The translations under genes were made by a program, and so were the position numbers. Below, piece after piece: positions 16,540 through 26,074 of a DNA stretch of 50,341 nt. The notes below the pieces were generated by a model that had not been told where the DNA came from, searched no databases, and worked only from the letters and a program-made list of their open reading frames with translations. This DNA comes from Clostridia bacterium (GTDB taxonomy: Bacteria; Bacillota; Clostridia; Monoglobales; Monoglobaceae): NCBI GenBank assembly GCA_017546165.1, contig JAFYXL010000006.1:1-50341 (forward strand), written 5' to 3'. Positions within the stretch are counted from its first letter, which is position 1, and each line of letters opens with the position of its first letter.

Positions 16540-17730
16540 TTACTTATTGTTAATAGCTACAACGCCTGGAAGGTCTTTACCCTCTAAGAATTCAAGTGAA
16601 GCGCCGCCGCCTGTTGAAATGTGGCTCATCTTGTCGCCAAGACCTGCCTGGTTAACAGCTGCAACACTGTCGCCGCCGCCAATGATTGTAGTTGCATCAA
16701 GGTCTGCAAGCATCAAAGCAATTGCATTTGTACCTTTTGCAAAGTTAGGCATTTCAAATACGCCCATAGGACCGTTCCATACAACAGTCTTTGCATCTTT
16801 GAGTGCATCCTTGTAAAGTTCGATTGTCTTTTCGCCGATATCAAGACCCTGCCAGCCTGCTTCAATCTCGCCACGGCCAACTGTCTTCTTCTCTGCATCG
16901 TTATCAAAAGCCTTTGCAACAACAGTATCAACAGGGATAAGAAGCTTAACGCCCTTTTCTTCTGCTTTTGCCATCATTTCTTTTGCGTAATCAAGATAGT
17001 CAGCCTCAAGGAGTGAATCACCTACTTCTTCACCGAGAGCCTTCATAAATGTGTATGCCATGCCGCCGCCGATAATGAGTGTATCCACCTTTTCCAAAAG
17101 GTTGTTGATTACAGAAATCTTTGATGAAACCTTTGAGCCGCCAAGAACAGCAACAAGTGGTCTTACAGGATTGTTTACAGCATTGCCGAGGTATTCGATT
17201 TCCTTGTTGATAAGGTAACCGCCAACAGCCTGGTCAACATACTGAGTAACACCAACATTTGAGCAGTGAGCACGATGTGCTGTACCAAATGCATCATTTA
17301 CAAAAATATCGCAAAGTGAAGCAAGTTCTTTGCTGAACTCATCAATATTCTTTGTTTCTTCTGCTCTGTATCTTGTGTTTTCAAGAAGAACTACATCGCC
17401 ATCATTCATTGAAGCTACTGCATTTTTTGCATTTTCTCCAACAACTGTATCATCAGCTGCAAAGATAACCTCTTTGCCAAGATGTTCAGAAAGACGCTTT
17501 GCAACAGGTGCAAGTGAAAGTTCAGGTTTTGGTTCGCCCTTTGGTTTGCCCATATGTGAGCAGAGTATAACTTTTGCACCATCGCCAATCAATTTTTTAA
17601 TTGTAGGAAGTGCACCTACGATACGAGTTTCATCAGTGATAACGCCATCTTTAATCGGAACATTGAAGTCACAACGAACCAATACACGTTTGCCCTTTGG
17701 GCAGATATCATCAACTGTTTTTTTGTTCAT
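16540..17730 (-). CDS. pgk: Phosphoglycerate kinase
   Basis: Transfers phosphate from 1,3-bisphosphoglycerate to ADP, the first ATP-forming step of lower glycolysis. The 396-residue protein starts [23 protein letters not shown] and has [19 protein letters not shown], the [15 protein letters not shown] segment of the hinge and nucleotide domain, WNGPMGVFE and the GGGDSVAAV phosphate loop. The frame is open 27 codons upstream to 17811, but that stretch overlaps the promoter; the ATG at 17730 follows GGAGGG and fits the family N-terminus. It is first in pgk-tpiA-gpmI. The usual upstream gap gene is not here. Confidence 0.97.
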   Translation of the reverse strand: MNKKTVDDICPKGKRVLVRCDFNVPIKDGVITDETRIVGALPTIKKLIGDGAKVILCSHMGKPKGEPKPELSLAPVAKRLSEHLGKEVIFAADDTVVGENAKNAVASMNDGDVVLLENTRYRAEETKNIDEFSKELASLCDIFVNDAFGTAHRAHCSNVGVTQYVDQAVGGYLINKEIEYLGNAVNNPVRPLVAVLGGSKVSSKISVINNLLEKVDTLIIGGGMAYTFMKALGEEVGDSLLEADYLDYAKEMMAKAEEKGVKLLIPVDTVVAKAFDNDAEKKTVGRGEIEAGWQGLDIGEKTIELYKDALKDAKTVVWNGPMGVFEMPNFAKGTNAIALMLADLDATTIIGGGDSVAAVNQAGLGDKMSHISTGGGASLEFLEGKDLPGVVAINNK

Positions 17731-17782
17731 CTTTGAACCCTCCATATATTTTATCATTTTTTTGTAAATAATTATATCCCTT

Positions 17783-17811
17783 ATTTTACTCCATTTGGGA
17801 AAAATTATCAA
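17783..17811 (-). promoter_or_regulatory. Sigma-A promoter of the pgk-tpiA(-gpmI) operon
   Basis: On the minus strand TTGATA (17806-17811) and TAAAAT (17783-17788) are separated by 17 bp. The spacer and -35 edge are covered by one arm of a 12-bp inverted repeat, which suggests that a repressor or activator works here. Confidence 0.8.
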
Positions 17812-17835
17812 GTGTTTTTGTTAAATTTTTCCCAA
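17795..17835. promoter_or_regulatory. 12-bp perfect inverted repeat over the pgk promoter (possible operator)
   Basis: TTGGGAAAAATT at 17795-17806 and its exact reverse complement at 17824-17835 are 17 bp apart, so the arm centres lie 29 bp apart, close to three helical turns. One arm fills the promoter spacer and touches the -35 box; the other lies upstream. It is not followed by a U-tract on either strand, so a terminator reading is poor. The binding protein is unknown. Confidence 0.55.
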
Positions 17836-17871
17836 TATCTCTTAACTTTCTGATAATTAGTGAAAATAACT

Positions 17872-18744
17872 CTAATTTAGCTTTTTTGTATTCTCAACAG
17901 CTACATCAATTATTTCAAAAAGGTCATCTACTGACATATCGCCGCTGACTGTAAGTCTTGTAAAATGCTCAATGCCGGATTTTACATTGTTTGCAAGATA
18001 ATCCTGACCGCTTTCGGCATAGTTTACCAATATTTGCATCCTGTATCCTGCGTAACGTGCCAAATTTGAAGTTGTCTGGTTGTAACCCCCAAAAGGATAT
18101 GAAAATACAAAACAATTCTTGCCTAAATTACGTTCAATCAAGTATCTTGAAATTCTGAGTTCCTCCTGAAGTTCAGCCGGTGAAATCTGTGTCATATTTC
18201 GATGGGTGTGGGAATGTGAGTGTATATCTATTATCCCGCTCTCCTGCATTTCACGCGCCTGTTCCCAGGTGAAGTGCGAATTTGAAACAACCCCATCTTC
18301 AGCTTTTGCTCCAACAGTTGAGGTCACAATAAAAATCGTTGCAGGGATATTGAGTTTTTTGAGGATTGGATATGCAATTTCATAATTACTCAGATACCCG
18401 TCATCAAATGTAACAATAATGGGATTTTCAGGCAGTTCCTTCCCACGCTCAGTGGAATTATAGTAATCCGCAACCAATATGGGAGTATATCCCCTATCCA
18501 ATATGCCCATCATATGTTCTTCAAAAAGCTTCGGAGTTATATTGGCTCCCTCGCTTCCTTTTGGGTAGATTTCAGCAATATTGTGATACATAAGAACAGG
18601 AATTATAACGTCCTCCTCAGTTACAGCATCTTCGCCATCCACTTCGACTGTTGTTTGTTGTTCCTCTGCAAAATAAATATTTGCATTGAAGACACTCAAA
18701 ATCACAATAAGGATAATTGCAAGTATTCTTTTTTTATGAGTCAT
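17872..18744 (-). CDS. Secreted or membrane-anchored polysaccharide deacetylase (NodB domain)
   Basis: The 290-residue protein starts with a basic stretch and a hydrophobic segment (about residues 6-25), so it is exported. The NodB domain holds the metal/catalytic pair in VTFDDGYLSNY (Asp near 114-115) and a HSHTHRNM metal motif, with VPVLMYHNIAE before it as in the PdaB/YheN-like group. Such enzymes remove N-acetyl or other acyl groups from peptidoglycan or surface glycans. I choose the ATG at 18744, which follows GAGGTG by eight bases; a GTG three codons earlier is less likely. It starts 17 bp downstream of rho. The sequence ends 141 bp before pgk with no clear terminator. Confidence 0.9.
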   Translation of the reverse strand: MTHKKRILAIILIVILSVFNANIYFAEEQQTTVEVDGEDAVTEEDVIIPVLMYHNIAEIYPKGSEGANITPKLFEEHMMGILDRGYTPILVADYYNSTERGKELPENPIIVTFDDGYLSNYEIAYPILKKLNIPATIFIVTSTVGAKAEDGVVSNSHFTWEQAREMQESGIIDIHSHSHTHRNMTQISPAELQEELRISRYLIERNLGKNCFVFSYPFGGYNQTTSNLARYAGYRMQILVNYAESGQDYLANNVKSGIEHFTRLTVSGDMSVDDLFEIIDVAVENTKKLN

Positions 18745-18760
18745 TTGAGTCACCTCATTC

Positions 18761-20098
18761 TTAACCTAGTGTTTTAAGCAACTTTTCAATCAGTTGTTTA
18801 TTGTTATCTGTTTTAGTAAGCAAATTTAGTATATTTTCGGTCACTTCGGATGTGCTTTTATTGCTGTAAGCCTTGCGGACGCTTCGAATGGCCTCTAACT
18901 CTTCTGCTGTCATTAAAAGTTCCTCGTGACGGGTTCCGGATTTCGAAATATCCATTGCAGGGAAAATGCGTTTTTCCTGCAATCCGCAGTCTAACCTTAT
19001 TTCCATATTGCCCGTTCCCTTGAATTCCTCAAAAATAACATCGTCCATACGACTTCCTGTTTCAACCAAAGCTGTGGCCAAGATGGTAAGGCTTCCGCCC
19101 TCTTCAATGTTTCGTGCGGCACCGAAAAACCGTTTAGGTTTAAACAGTGCACCCGGGTCAAGACCACCCGAAAGGGTTCTTCCTGATGGTTGAACGGTCA
19201 GATTATACGCACGCGCAAGCCTTGTGATGCTATCAAGCAAAATCACAACATCTTTTTTGTGTTCCACAAGTCTTTTTGCACGTTCAAGAACTATCTCCGC
19301 AACCTTTGTATGATTTGCAGGGTCCTCATCAAAGGTAGAATATATCACATCACCTTTGATTGAACGCTGCATATCGGTAACCTCCTCAGGACGCTCATCA
19401 ATAAGCAACATAATAAGACAAACATCCGGGTTATTCTCGGTTATGCTATTGGCAATATTTTTAAGCAATGTTGTCTTTCCTGCCTTGGGAGGTGCTACAA
19501 TTATACCACGCTGACCCTTGCCTATAGGTGAGCATAAATCAATAAGACGTGTTGAAAAGTCTTCTTTCCCTCTTTCCAGACGCAATCTCTCGTCAGGGTA
19601 AATGGGGGTCAGGTCATCAAAGGCCTTGCGATGGATTGAAACATCCACCTTGTCGCCATTTACCGTCTGCACATAAAGAAGTGCCTGATACCGCTCCCCC
19701 TCGTGCTGCATGCGGGTATTTCCTTCAATGAAATCACCCGTTTTCAGATTGAATCTGCGTATCTGATTGGCAGAGACATATACATCATTCTCTCCGGATT
19801 GGTAATTATTGCTACGCAAAAACCCATAACCATCCGCCAAAACTTCAAGAACTCCACTCATAAGATTTGTACGTCTAACCGGGTCGGTATATACAATTCC
19901 ATCTTCATGTATTTCAGAAGATTGAGTTTCCTCTTTTTTAACTATCTCTTGTTTTGGATTAGTTTCAGATGTTTTTACTTCATTTATTTTTTCTATAAGT
20001 TCATTCTTTTTATAGCTACTTATCTTTTTAATACCACATTTTACTGCTACTTGTTGCAATTCTTTCAATTTAAGCTTTTTCAGTTCAACGGTATTCAC
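18761..20098 (-). CDS. rho: Transcription termination factor Rho
   Basis: Hexameric RNA helicase that ends transcription at Rho-dependent sites. The 445-residue product has the Rho-N helical domain ([21 protein letters not shown]), a short acidic/lysine linker, the RNA-binding cold-shock fold ([20 protein letters not shown]) and the motor with Walker [12 protein letters not shown], Walker [18 protein letters not shown] and the Q/R loops [14 protein letters not shown]. The start is a GTG at 20098 behind AGGGGAAATAGA; the frame continues to a TTG inside the CvpA gene. The start lies one base past the CvpA stop region, so translation is probably coupled. Length is slightly above the E. coli protein. 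Confidence 0.96.
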   Translation of the reverse strand: MNTVELKKLKLKELQQVAVKCGIKKISSYKKNELIEKINEVKTSETNPKQEIVKKEETQSSEIHEDGIVYTDPVRRTNLMSGVLEVLADGYGFLRSNNYQSGENDVYVSANQIRRFNLKTGDFIEGNTRMQHEGERYQALLYVQTVNGDKVDVSIHRKAFDDLTPIYPDERLRLERGKEDFSTRLIDLCSPIGKGQRGIIVAPPKAGKTTLLKNIANSITENNPDVCLIMLLIDERPEEVTDMQRSIKGDVIYSTFDEDPANHTKVAEIVLERAKRLVEHKKDVVILLDSITRLARAYNLTVQPSGRTLSGGLDPGALFKPKRFFGAARNIEEGGSLTILATALVETGSRMDDVIFEEFKGTGNMEIRLDCGLQEKRIFPAMDISKSGTRHEELLMTAEELEAIRSVRKAYSNKSTSEVTENILNLLTKTDNNKQLIEKLLKTLG

Positions 20099-20099
20099 T

Positions 20100-20723
20100 C
20101 TATTTCCCCTTTCCCAAGAAGTCAAGTATTATATTGTTCTCATATATCTCAGACGCAAAGGTCGAATTTTCAATCTCATAGGTAAGTCTGCTTTGCGGGT
20201 CAATTGGTGAAAACAAGATAAGCACCGCACTTAAAATATACAATACTAAAACACCTATAAGACCGCCAAGTACAGCTCCGCCAAGACGGTTGAATTGTTT
20301 TATTATAGGAAGTTTTGTGAAAAGTCCCAGCAAATTACCCACAACTCGAATTATAATTTTGCTCAGGATAAGAACGATAACAAATGCAAGAATATTTATA
20401 ATAAGTAAGGCAATCGACTCAGATATTCCCAATGCAACACTCTGCACGCCGTCATTCACATACTTTGACAATATACCAAAGGAGCCCTGGCCCATACTGT
20501 CGGCAAAATTTTCTGCTATGTACTTTTGTCCTATTATTTCCACCAACTTATCGTAAATTGGTGTCTTAATCAACAAATCCGAAATCACCAGATATAGGAA
20601 AAACGATATTGCCAATGAAATGATATATGAGGCCACCCTCACAAAAGATTTCATAAAACCGGATTTGTAACCTGACCAGGTAAAGAATGCAACTATAGCC
20701 AAAACACAAATATCTGCCAACAT
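20100..20723 (-). CDS. CvpA-family membrane protein
   Basis: The 207-residue protein has four hydrophobic segments and the CvpA-family opening ([37 protein letters not shown]), including the WSGYKSGF turn typical of this family. Founding members affect colicin V production and others work in envelope stress or wall maintenance; a biochemical role is not settled. AGGTG lies before the ATG. It sits 10 bp after the DUF5711-like gene and just ahead of rho, so it should be cotranscribed with both. Confidence 0.85.
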   Translation of the reverse strand: MLADICVLAIVAFFTWSGYKSGFMKSFVRVASYIISLAISFFLYLVISDLLIKTPIYDKLVEIIGQKYIAENFADSMGQGSFGILSKYVNDGVQSVALGISESIALLIINILAFVIVLILSKIIIRVVGNLLGLFTKLPIIKQFNRLGGAVLGGLIGVLVLYILSAVLILFSPIDPQSRLTYEIENSTFASEIYENNIILDFLGKGK

Positions 20724-20733
20724 ACTTTTTCAC

Positions 20734-21831
20734 CTATCTTATTTTCATAATTTCTGCACTGTCTCCGCCTAATGACAGCATTTTATCCCGTCCGGCAAAA
20801 ACCTCTATATCTTTTACATCCTTGCTTGCTTTGATTTCCTTTTTAACTCTACCCTTAGGGGTAATACGTACTATGCCGTCACGTTTTGCGGCAACTATAC
20901 ATTCGCCATTTGCATCAATGGCAAAAATCTCACTTTCGGCATCATAACTGCCCCGTTTTTTTCCGTTTGATGAGTAACTTTCAAGAACAATACTGTTGAG
21001 TCCGCTGTCAAATGCAAAAACCATATTGTTTTCATTTTCAATATTACATTCAACAGGCTTTCTACCTCCAAAATCAATCGCAAAACGTTGTCTTCCTGAG
21101 CGTTTGTATGCATAGACGCCTCTATCCGAAACCGCAATAAGCGTTCCGTTGTCACGATACTTCAGCTTCATAACTATACCTTCAAGTTCAGCTATGCACT
21201 CAGGCTCTTTGTCAGAACTTGGATCAATCATAATAATTCTGCTGTAAACTTTGTCCTTGTCTGTGGTCAGCTGTGCCACCGCAAGTTTGTTGTTATCCGA
21301 AACATCGATGTCCCCTATGTAACCTGTACCGCTATGCCATCTGAACTTCTCGTTTCCATTCTTATTAAACAGCATAACCATACCCTTGTATCCAAGTTCA
21401 TCCGTTGCAATGGCTACATAACCATTATTATTCATTTTTGCAGACAATATTTCGTTTTCTGTTTCAATTTGTGCAACTAATTTTTCCTTTTCAAAAGTTC
21501 TGACCGTCTTACCATTTATGTCAGCAAGCATAAAATAACGCCCATTTACCCAAATTTGAGGTGAAGCTGTGGCAGCCACAACACTCCAGGCTTCTCTGCC
21601 TCTTTTATCAATAGCAAAGACCCCCTCATTGTTTACAAGCAACATCTCATTGCCATAATCCACCATATCATATTCCACACCTGTCTGAAAGTTAAGTCTT
21701 ACAGTTTCAGTTGAGGAAAAGAATTCTCCTACCTCTGGATTGGATACTATCATAACAACAATAACTGCAAAAATTGCAATCACTGCCAATACTCTTTTTT
21801 TATTAAATGCGTTTTTTATACTAACTTTCAT
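20734..21831 (-). CDS. Membrane-anchored beta-propeller-like protein (DUF5711-like)
   Basis: The 365-residue product has one N-terminal membrane helix (about residues 14-30) after a basic start, then a long region of short beta-strands without cysteines. Repeated units with patterns such as LLVNNEGVFAIDKRGREAWS, VMLFNKNGNEKFRWH and VYAYKRSGRQRFAI recur every 40-50 residues, as in propeller proteins of the PQQ/DUF5711 type. The bulk would be outside the cell, tethered to the membrane. The function is unknown. It lies between truA and the CvpA-like gene with short gaps, so it is part of the same transcript. Family name rests on overall pattern and context, not on a diagnostic motif. Confidence 0.65.
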   Translation of the reverse strand: MKVSIKNAFNKKRVLAVIAIFAVIVVMIVSNPEVGEFFSSTETVRLNFQTGVEYDMVDYGNEMLLVNNEGVFAIDKRGREAWSVVAATASPQIWVNGRYFMLADINGKTVRTFEKEKLVAQIETENEILSAKMNNNGYVAIATDELGYKGMVMLFNKNGNEKFRWHSGTGYIGDIDVSDNNKLAVAQLTTDKDKVYSRIIMIDPSSDKEPECIAELEGIVMKLKYRDNGTLIAVSDRGVYAYKRSGRQRFAIDFGGRKPVECNIENENNMVFAFDSGLNSIVLESYSSNGKKRGSYDAESEIFAIDANGECIVAAKRDGIVRITPKGRVKKEIKASKDVKDIEVFAGRDKMLSLGGDSAEIMKIR

Positions 21832-21859
21832 TAGTCTGCCACTCCAAACTTATGGATTC

Positions 21860-22606
21860 TTAATATAATACTTTTTTTAGAAAAAGTCCCTCAGGAGGTG
21901 CTGTCATTCCCGCCCTCCGTCGGTCACCGCTTTTTATAATTTCCTTTATATCTTCAGGACAAATACGCCCCATACCCACTTCAATCAAAGTGCCTGCAAT
22001 AATCCGCACCATATTATATAGAAAAGCGTTGGCCTCAACCTCAATTTCAATCTGCTGGGACCATTCTGTGCTTTGCCTTACAATACATTCAGAAATTGTA
22101 CGCACCGTAGTCTTTTGTGAGCCACCCGCCGCCATAAATGCCGAAAAATCATGAGTTCCCTCAAAAAATTTTGCTGCATCTTTCATCTTTTCCAGTTCAA
22201 GCTTGTACGGTACAAACCAACTATATTTTGAAGTAAATGGGTTTTCAATATTAGAATTCCAAATTTTATATATGTACCTTTTACCCGTTGACGAGAATCT
22301 CGCATTAAAATCATCATCTGTCTGCCATGCAGACACTGCCGCAATCGAATCCTCGGTAAGATGATTGTTTATGGCATAAGGAAGTCTTTCAACAGGTATT
22401 TTGGTATTACTTTTAAAGTTAAAGACAAACTCAAGTGCGTGAACACCTGCATCAGTACGGCTGCAACCGCAAACTGAAACTTCTTCACCTGTAAGTTCAG
22501 AAAGAACCGTTTCAATCCGCTCCTGAACAGTTATTCCATTCTTTTGAAACTGCCAACCGTGATATTTGGCACCATCATACATAATTTTTACCGCTATATT
22601 AATCAT
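21860..22606 (-). CDS. truA: tRNA pseudouridine(38-40) synthase
   Basis: Isomerises uridines 38, 39 and 40 in the anticodon arm of many tRNAs. The 248-residue protein has the N-terminal VKIMYDGAKYHGWQFQ strand, the catalytic aspartate in GCSRTDAGVHALEF near residue 52, and the C-terminal FLYNMVRIIAGTLIEVG segment of the TruA family. Length is normal. The ATG overlaps the ecfT stop as ATGA, so the two are coupled. ecfA1-ecfA2-ecfT-truA is a common order in Bacillota, usually inside the ribosomal protein cluster; here it stands apart from it. Confidence 0.96.
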   Translation of the reverse strand: MINIAVKIMYDGAKYHGWQFQKNGITVQERIETVLSELTGEEVSVCGCSRTDAGVHALEFVFNFKSNTKIPVERLPYAINNHLTEDSIAAVSAWQTDDDFNARFSSTGKRYIYKIWNSNIENPFTSKYSWFVPYKLELEKMKDAAKFFEGTHDFSAFMAAGGSQKTTVRTISECIVRQSTEWSQQIEIEVEANAFLYNMVRIIAGTLIEVGMGRICPEDIKEIIKSGDRRRAGMTAPPEGLFLKKVLY

Positions 22607-23421
22607 ACAAGACCCAACCTACCGCTTAATATATTAGTCAGTATAATGATGGCTGTAAACAAAATTATTGCGCCAAAACCAAAACCATCACGATAAGACA
22701 TTTTCAGTGCACGAAGTCTTGTGCGGTTTTCACCGCCACGATAACATCTGCATTCCATAGCAACTGCCAGATCATCTGCACGTCTGAAGGCACTAATAAA
22801 CAGCGGAATCAAAATAGGTATCATCGCCTTTGCTCGGGAAATCAGGTTTCCGCTTTCAAAATCTGCGCCACGTGCGGTCTGTGCTTTTATAATCTTGTCG
22901 GTTTCTTCCAAAAGGGTTGGTACAAATCTCAGCGCAATTGTCATCATCATTGCAAGTTCGTGAGCCGGCACGCCGATTCTTTTTAAAGGAGAAAGAAGAT
23001 TTTCAATACCATCCGTTAATGCAATTGGGGAAGTTGTAAGTGTCAGAAGCGATGTTCCAAGCACTAAGAAAAATAATCTGAGCACCATAAATATCGCCAA
23101 GGTTATACCCTCATAAGTAATAGTCAAAAAACCCCACTGCCAAGCAACCCTTCCGTTTGTTAAAAACAAATTAAAAAGAGCAGTTATTGCTACAAACATC
23201 ATTATTGGTTTAAGTCCTCTAAGTACAAACTTCACAGGAATTTTTGAAGAAAACACACAAAGAGCTGTAAAAATTGCAAGTGCAGCATATCCTAAAAAGC
23301 TTTTAATGAGGAATATGACCGTAATATATATCACTATGCAAAGAATCTTAGTTCTTGGGTCTAAATTGTGAATGAATGATTTTCCCGGAAAGTATTGACC
23401 AAGTGTTATATCCTTCAGCAT
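22603..23421 (-). CDS. ecfT: ECF transporter transmembrane subunit EcfT
   Basis: Scaffold subunit that joins the two ATPases to exchangeable substrate-binding (S) proteins for uptake of vitamins and metals. The 272-residue protein has about five or six membrane segments, the opening SFIHNLDPRTKILCIV, and the cytoplasmic coupling-helix motif ARGADF near residue 180. ecfA2 ends four bases upstream, and the gene end overlaps truA by 4 bp. The ribosome site (AAGAG) is weak, in line with coupled translation. No S protein gene is in the window, so this is a shared (group II) module. Confidence 0.93.
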   Translation of the reverse strand: MLKDITLGQYFPGKSFIHNLDPRTKILCIVIYITVIFLIKSFLGYAALAIFTALCVFSSKIPVKFVLRGLKPIMMFVAITALFNLFLTNGRVAWQWGFLTITYEGITLAIFMVLRLFFLVLGTSLLTLTTSPIALTDGIENLLSPLKRIGVPAHELAMMMTIALRFVPTLLEETDKIIKAQTARGADFESGNLISRAKAMIPILIPLFISAFRRADDLAVAMECRCYRGGENRTRLRALKMSYRDGFGFGAIILFTAIIILTNILSGRLGLV

Positions 23422-23425
23422 TTTA

Positions 23426-24280
23426 TCAACTCTTTTCTGATTTTAGTATTCTTTCAATTTCAGCCCTTGCCATTTCAACGGTATAGATTCCCTCAGCAAT
23501 AGGGAATCCCGCTTCACTGAGCCGGCTGCAGACTTCCGTAATCTGCGGTACAGAAAGGCCTATTCTTTTTAGTTCTTCTGAATGTTTGAAAATCTCTGCT
23601 GTTTTATCAAACATTGCAAGCTCACCGTGATTCATTACAACAATCCTGTCTGTGAGATTTGCCAAATCCTCCATACTGTGCGAAACAAGGATAACCGTGA
23701 TTCCAAGTCTTTGGTGCATATCCTTGATTTTACACAAAATCTCATCTCTGCCTGCAGGATCAAGTCCTGCTGTTGGCTCATCAAGTATGAGGATCTCCGG
23801 TTCCATTGCAAGAACTCCCGCAATTGCTACTCTACGTTTTTGACCGCCTGAAAGTTCAAAGGGTGACTTTTCCAGCAATTCATCCCCAATTCCCACAAGA
23901 TTCGCCGCAAAAAAAACGCGGCGCTTAATCTCATCCTCTGAAAGTCCCATGTTAGACGGACCAAAGGCAATATCTTTAAACACGGTCTCTTCAAACAACT
24001 GATACTCCGGATACTGCATAACAAGACCTGTCTTGAATCGCATTTTCCTCATATCGCAATTCTTTGCGTAAAGTTCCTGCCCGTCTATCGCAATCTTGCC
24101 TGAAGTAGGTTTTACTATGCCGGCAATCATCTGAATAAGAGTTGACTTGCCTGAACCTGTATGTCCCATAAGACCTATAAATTCGCCCGAATTCAAAGTG
24201 AGATTCACATTCTTTACAGCCGCCTTTTCAAAGGGGCCGTCACTCATATAGGTGTAACATATGTCGCTTAATTTAATCAT
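23426..24280 (-). CDS. ecfA2: ECF transporter ATPase EcfA2
   Basis: One of the two ATP-hydrolysing subunits of the shared ECF vitamin transporter. The 284-residue ABC protein has Walker [10 protein letters not shown] near residues 38-46, a Q-loop at [13 protein letters not shown], signature [13 protein letters not shown], Walker [15 protein letters not shown] and switch His in [10 protein letters not shown] take the ATG at 24280, which has AGGAGG eight bases ahead, over a GTG three codons upstream. The start overlaps the ecfA1 end by 8 bp. Confidence 0.94.
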   Translation of the reverse strand: MIKLSDICYTYMSDGPFEKAAVKNVNLTLNSGEFIGLMGHTGSGKSTLIQMIAGIVKPTSGKIAIDGQELYAKNCDMRKMRFKTGLVMQYPEYQLFEETVFKDIAFGPSNMGLSEDEIKRRVFFAANLVGIGDELLEKSPFELSGGQKRRVAIAGVLAMEPEILILDEPTAGLDPAGRDEILCKIKDMHQRLGITVILVSHSMEDLANLTDRIVVMNHGELAMFDKTAEIFKHSEELKRIGLSVPQITEVCSRLSEAGFPIAEGIYTVEMARAEIERILKSEKS

Positions 24281-25148
24281 TTGTTGCACCTCCTTTTGAG
24301 TTATACACAGACATTACTTTATTTACGCATTCGTCAATAGTAAGTATATTCGCGTCAAAATCAAGACCCGATTTCTTCAAAAGGAAGCACAACTCAGTAG
24401 TCTGAGGTACATCAAGACCTATTTTTTTAAGCTCTTCAACACGGGAAAACACCTCTTTGGGTGCGCCTTCCATTATTGATTTGCCGTGATCCATAACAAT
24501 AACTCTGTCAGCCTCTGCTGCTTCCTCCATAAAATGGGTAATCATAACAACCGTCATATTTTCTTCACGGTTGAGTTTCTTTACGGTTTCCATTATTTCA
24601 CGTCTGCCAACAGGGTCAAGCATCGCTGTGGGCTCGTCCATAACAAGAACGTCCGGCTTCATCGCAAGAATACCTGCAATAGCAATTCTCTGTTTTTGAC
24701 CGCCCGAAAGCATATGGGGTGCGTGTTCTTTATACTCGGTCATATTTACGGCATCAAGAGCATATTCTACCCTCTTTTTGATTTCAGCCTGTGGCACACC
24801 TAAATTTTCCGGGGCAAAAGCCACATCTTCCTCAACAATGGTTGCAACCAACTGATTGTCAGGATTCTGAAACACCATGCCTACCCTCTGCCGAATTTTA
24901 TAAAGCAAATTTTCGTCAGCGGTATCAAACCCCTCAACGGTAACATTTCCTGTTTGGGGAACCAAAATTGCGTTAAGATGTTTCGCAAGAGTTGATTTTC
25001 CCGACCCATTATGGCCCAGAACAGCAAGAAACTCCCCTCGTCTTACATTTAGGGTAATCCCCTTTAAGACCTGTGCTGTGTCTGTTTCTTCATACAAAAA
25101 CTCAACATTATTTACATCAATTACTGTATCTTTTGTATTTGTGTCCAA
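24273..25148 (-). CDS. ecfA1: ECF transporter ATPase EcfA1
   Basis: The partner ATPase of EcfA2. The 291-residue protein has Walker [16 protein letters not shown], a Q-loop at [20 protein letters not shown] (the NPDNQ pattern is typical of EcfA1), signature [13 protein letters not shown], Walker [15 protein letters not shown] and switch His in [13 protein letters not shown]. The start is a TTG at 25148, preceded by AGGTGA, with no ATG in range. It lies 26 bp after the methyltransferase gene and overlaps ecfA2 at its end. Confidence 0.94.
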   Translation of the reverse strand: MDTNTKDTVIDVNNVEFLYEETDTAQVLKGITLNVRRGEFLAVLGHNGSGKSTLAKHLNAILVPQTGNVTVEGFDTADENLLYKIRQRVGMVFQNPDNQLVATIVEEDVAFAPENLGVPQAEIKKRVEYALDAVNMTEYKEHAPHMLSGGQKQRIAIAGILAMKPDVLVMDEPTAMLDPVGRREIMETVKKLNREENMTVVMITHFMEEAAEADRVIVMDHGKSIMEGAPKEVFSRVEELKKIGLDVPQTTELCFLLKKSGLDFDANILTIDECVNKVMSVYNSKGGATND

Positions 25149-25174
25149 ACTATCACCTGCTCTTACAGTTAATT

Positions 25175-26050
25175 TTACTTACTTTGCCAACGTCCCGAAT
25201 ATCCGCAAGGAAGTCTTAAATCATTATTGGTAATCGGGAGTCCTACCTCATCCACAGATACACTGCCGCCAAACTTCTTTTTTAGGGTCATTTTCAATAT
25301 ATTATCAAGCACGCCGCCTGAGAGACCTGTTGTGTATGAGTTTATAAGGAAAAACAAAGGATTATCAGACAAAACCTCCATACATAACTTGACTAATCCA
25401 AAAAGTTCATCCTCTATTTTCCACACTTCACCTGAGGGCCCTCTGCCATAGGACGGAGGGTCCATAATCACGGCATCATATTTACGACCCCTACGTATTT
25501 CACGCTCAGTGAACTTCTTTACATCATCTACAATGTATCTTATAGGTCTTTCCTCAAGTCCTGAAAGTCTGGCATTTTCTTTTGCCCAAGACACCATACC
25601 CTTTGATGCGTCAACGTGACAAACCGACGCACCTGCTGCCGATGCAGCCATAGTAGCACCGCCTGTATATGCAAAAAGGTTGAGAACATTTACATCATCG
25701 CGGCCTGACTTTTTAATTATGTCAGAAAACCAGTCCCAGTTTGCTGCCTGTTCAGGGAATAGTCCGGTATGCTTAAATCCCATCATTTTGATACCAAAAG
25801 TCAAATTGCCGTAATCAATTGTCCAACTGTCAGGAAGACCTTTTCGGCTTTCCCAATGGCCTCCTCCGGTATTACTTCTGAAATAATGGGCATCCGGATT
25901 TCTCCAGGCACTATGCATATCTTCCTTTGAAATGTCCCATACAATTTGCGGGTCAGGACGTCTTAAGATAATTTTTCCCCATCTTTCAAGCTTTTCACCA
26001 TTTTTGGCATCAAGCAACTCATAATCTTTCCATTTATCTGCTAAAAACAT
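25175..26050 (-). CDS. Class I SAM-dependent methyltransferase, RlmI/YccW-like (COG1092 type)
   Basis: The 291-residue protein has a beta-rich N-terminal part (residues 1-110) with [20 protein letters not shown] and [11 protein letters not shown], then a Rossmann methyltransferase domain: motif [21 protein letters not shown], an acidic VCHVDAS end of strand 2, and motif [16 protein letters not shown]. This is the layout of the RlmI/RlmK-C-like group that makes 5-methylcytosine or related marks in rRNA, but the catalytic cysteine expected for m5C enzymes of that group is not obvious and the PUA domain is missing. The exact target is therefore open. AGAGGAAACC precedes the ATG. It lies between mrp and ecfA1. 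Confidence 0.8.
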   Translation of the reverse strand: MFLADKWKDYELLDAKNGEKLERWGKIILRRPDPQIVWDISKEDMHSAWRNPDAHYFRSNTGGGHWESRKGLPDSWTIDYGNLTFGIKMMGFKHTGLFPEQAANWDWFSDIIKKSGRDDVNVLNLFAYTGGATMAASAAGASVCHVDASKGMVSWAKENARLSGLEERPIRYIVDDVKKFTEREIRRGRKYDAVIMDPPSYGRGPSGEVWKIEDELFGLVKLCMEVLSDNPLFFLINSYTTGLSGGVLDNILKMTLKKKFGGSVSVDEVGLPITNNDLRLPCGYSGRWQSK

Positions 26051-26074
26051 AGGTTTCCTCTTTTGTTTTATATT

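Noticed and set aside
17795..17835. Inverted repeat as terminator of the deacetylase or rho transcript
   Set aside because: No U-tract follows on the minus strand and the repeat overlaps a good promoter, so an operator is a better reading.
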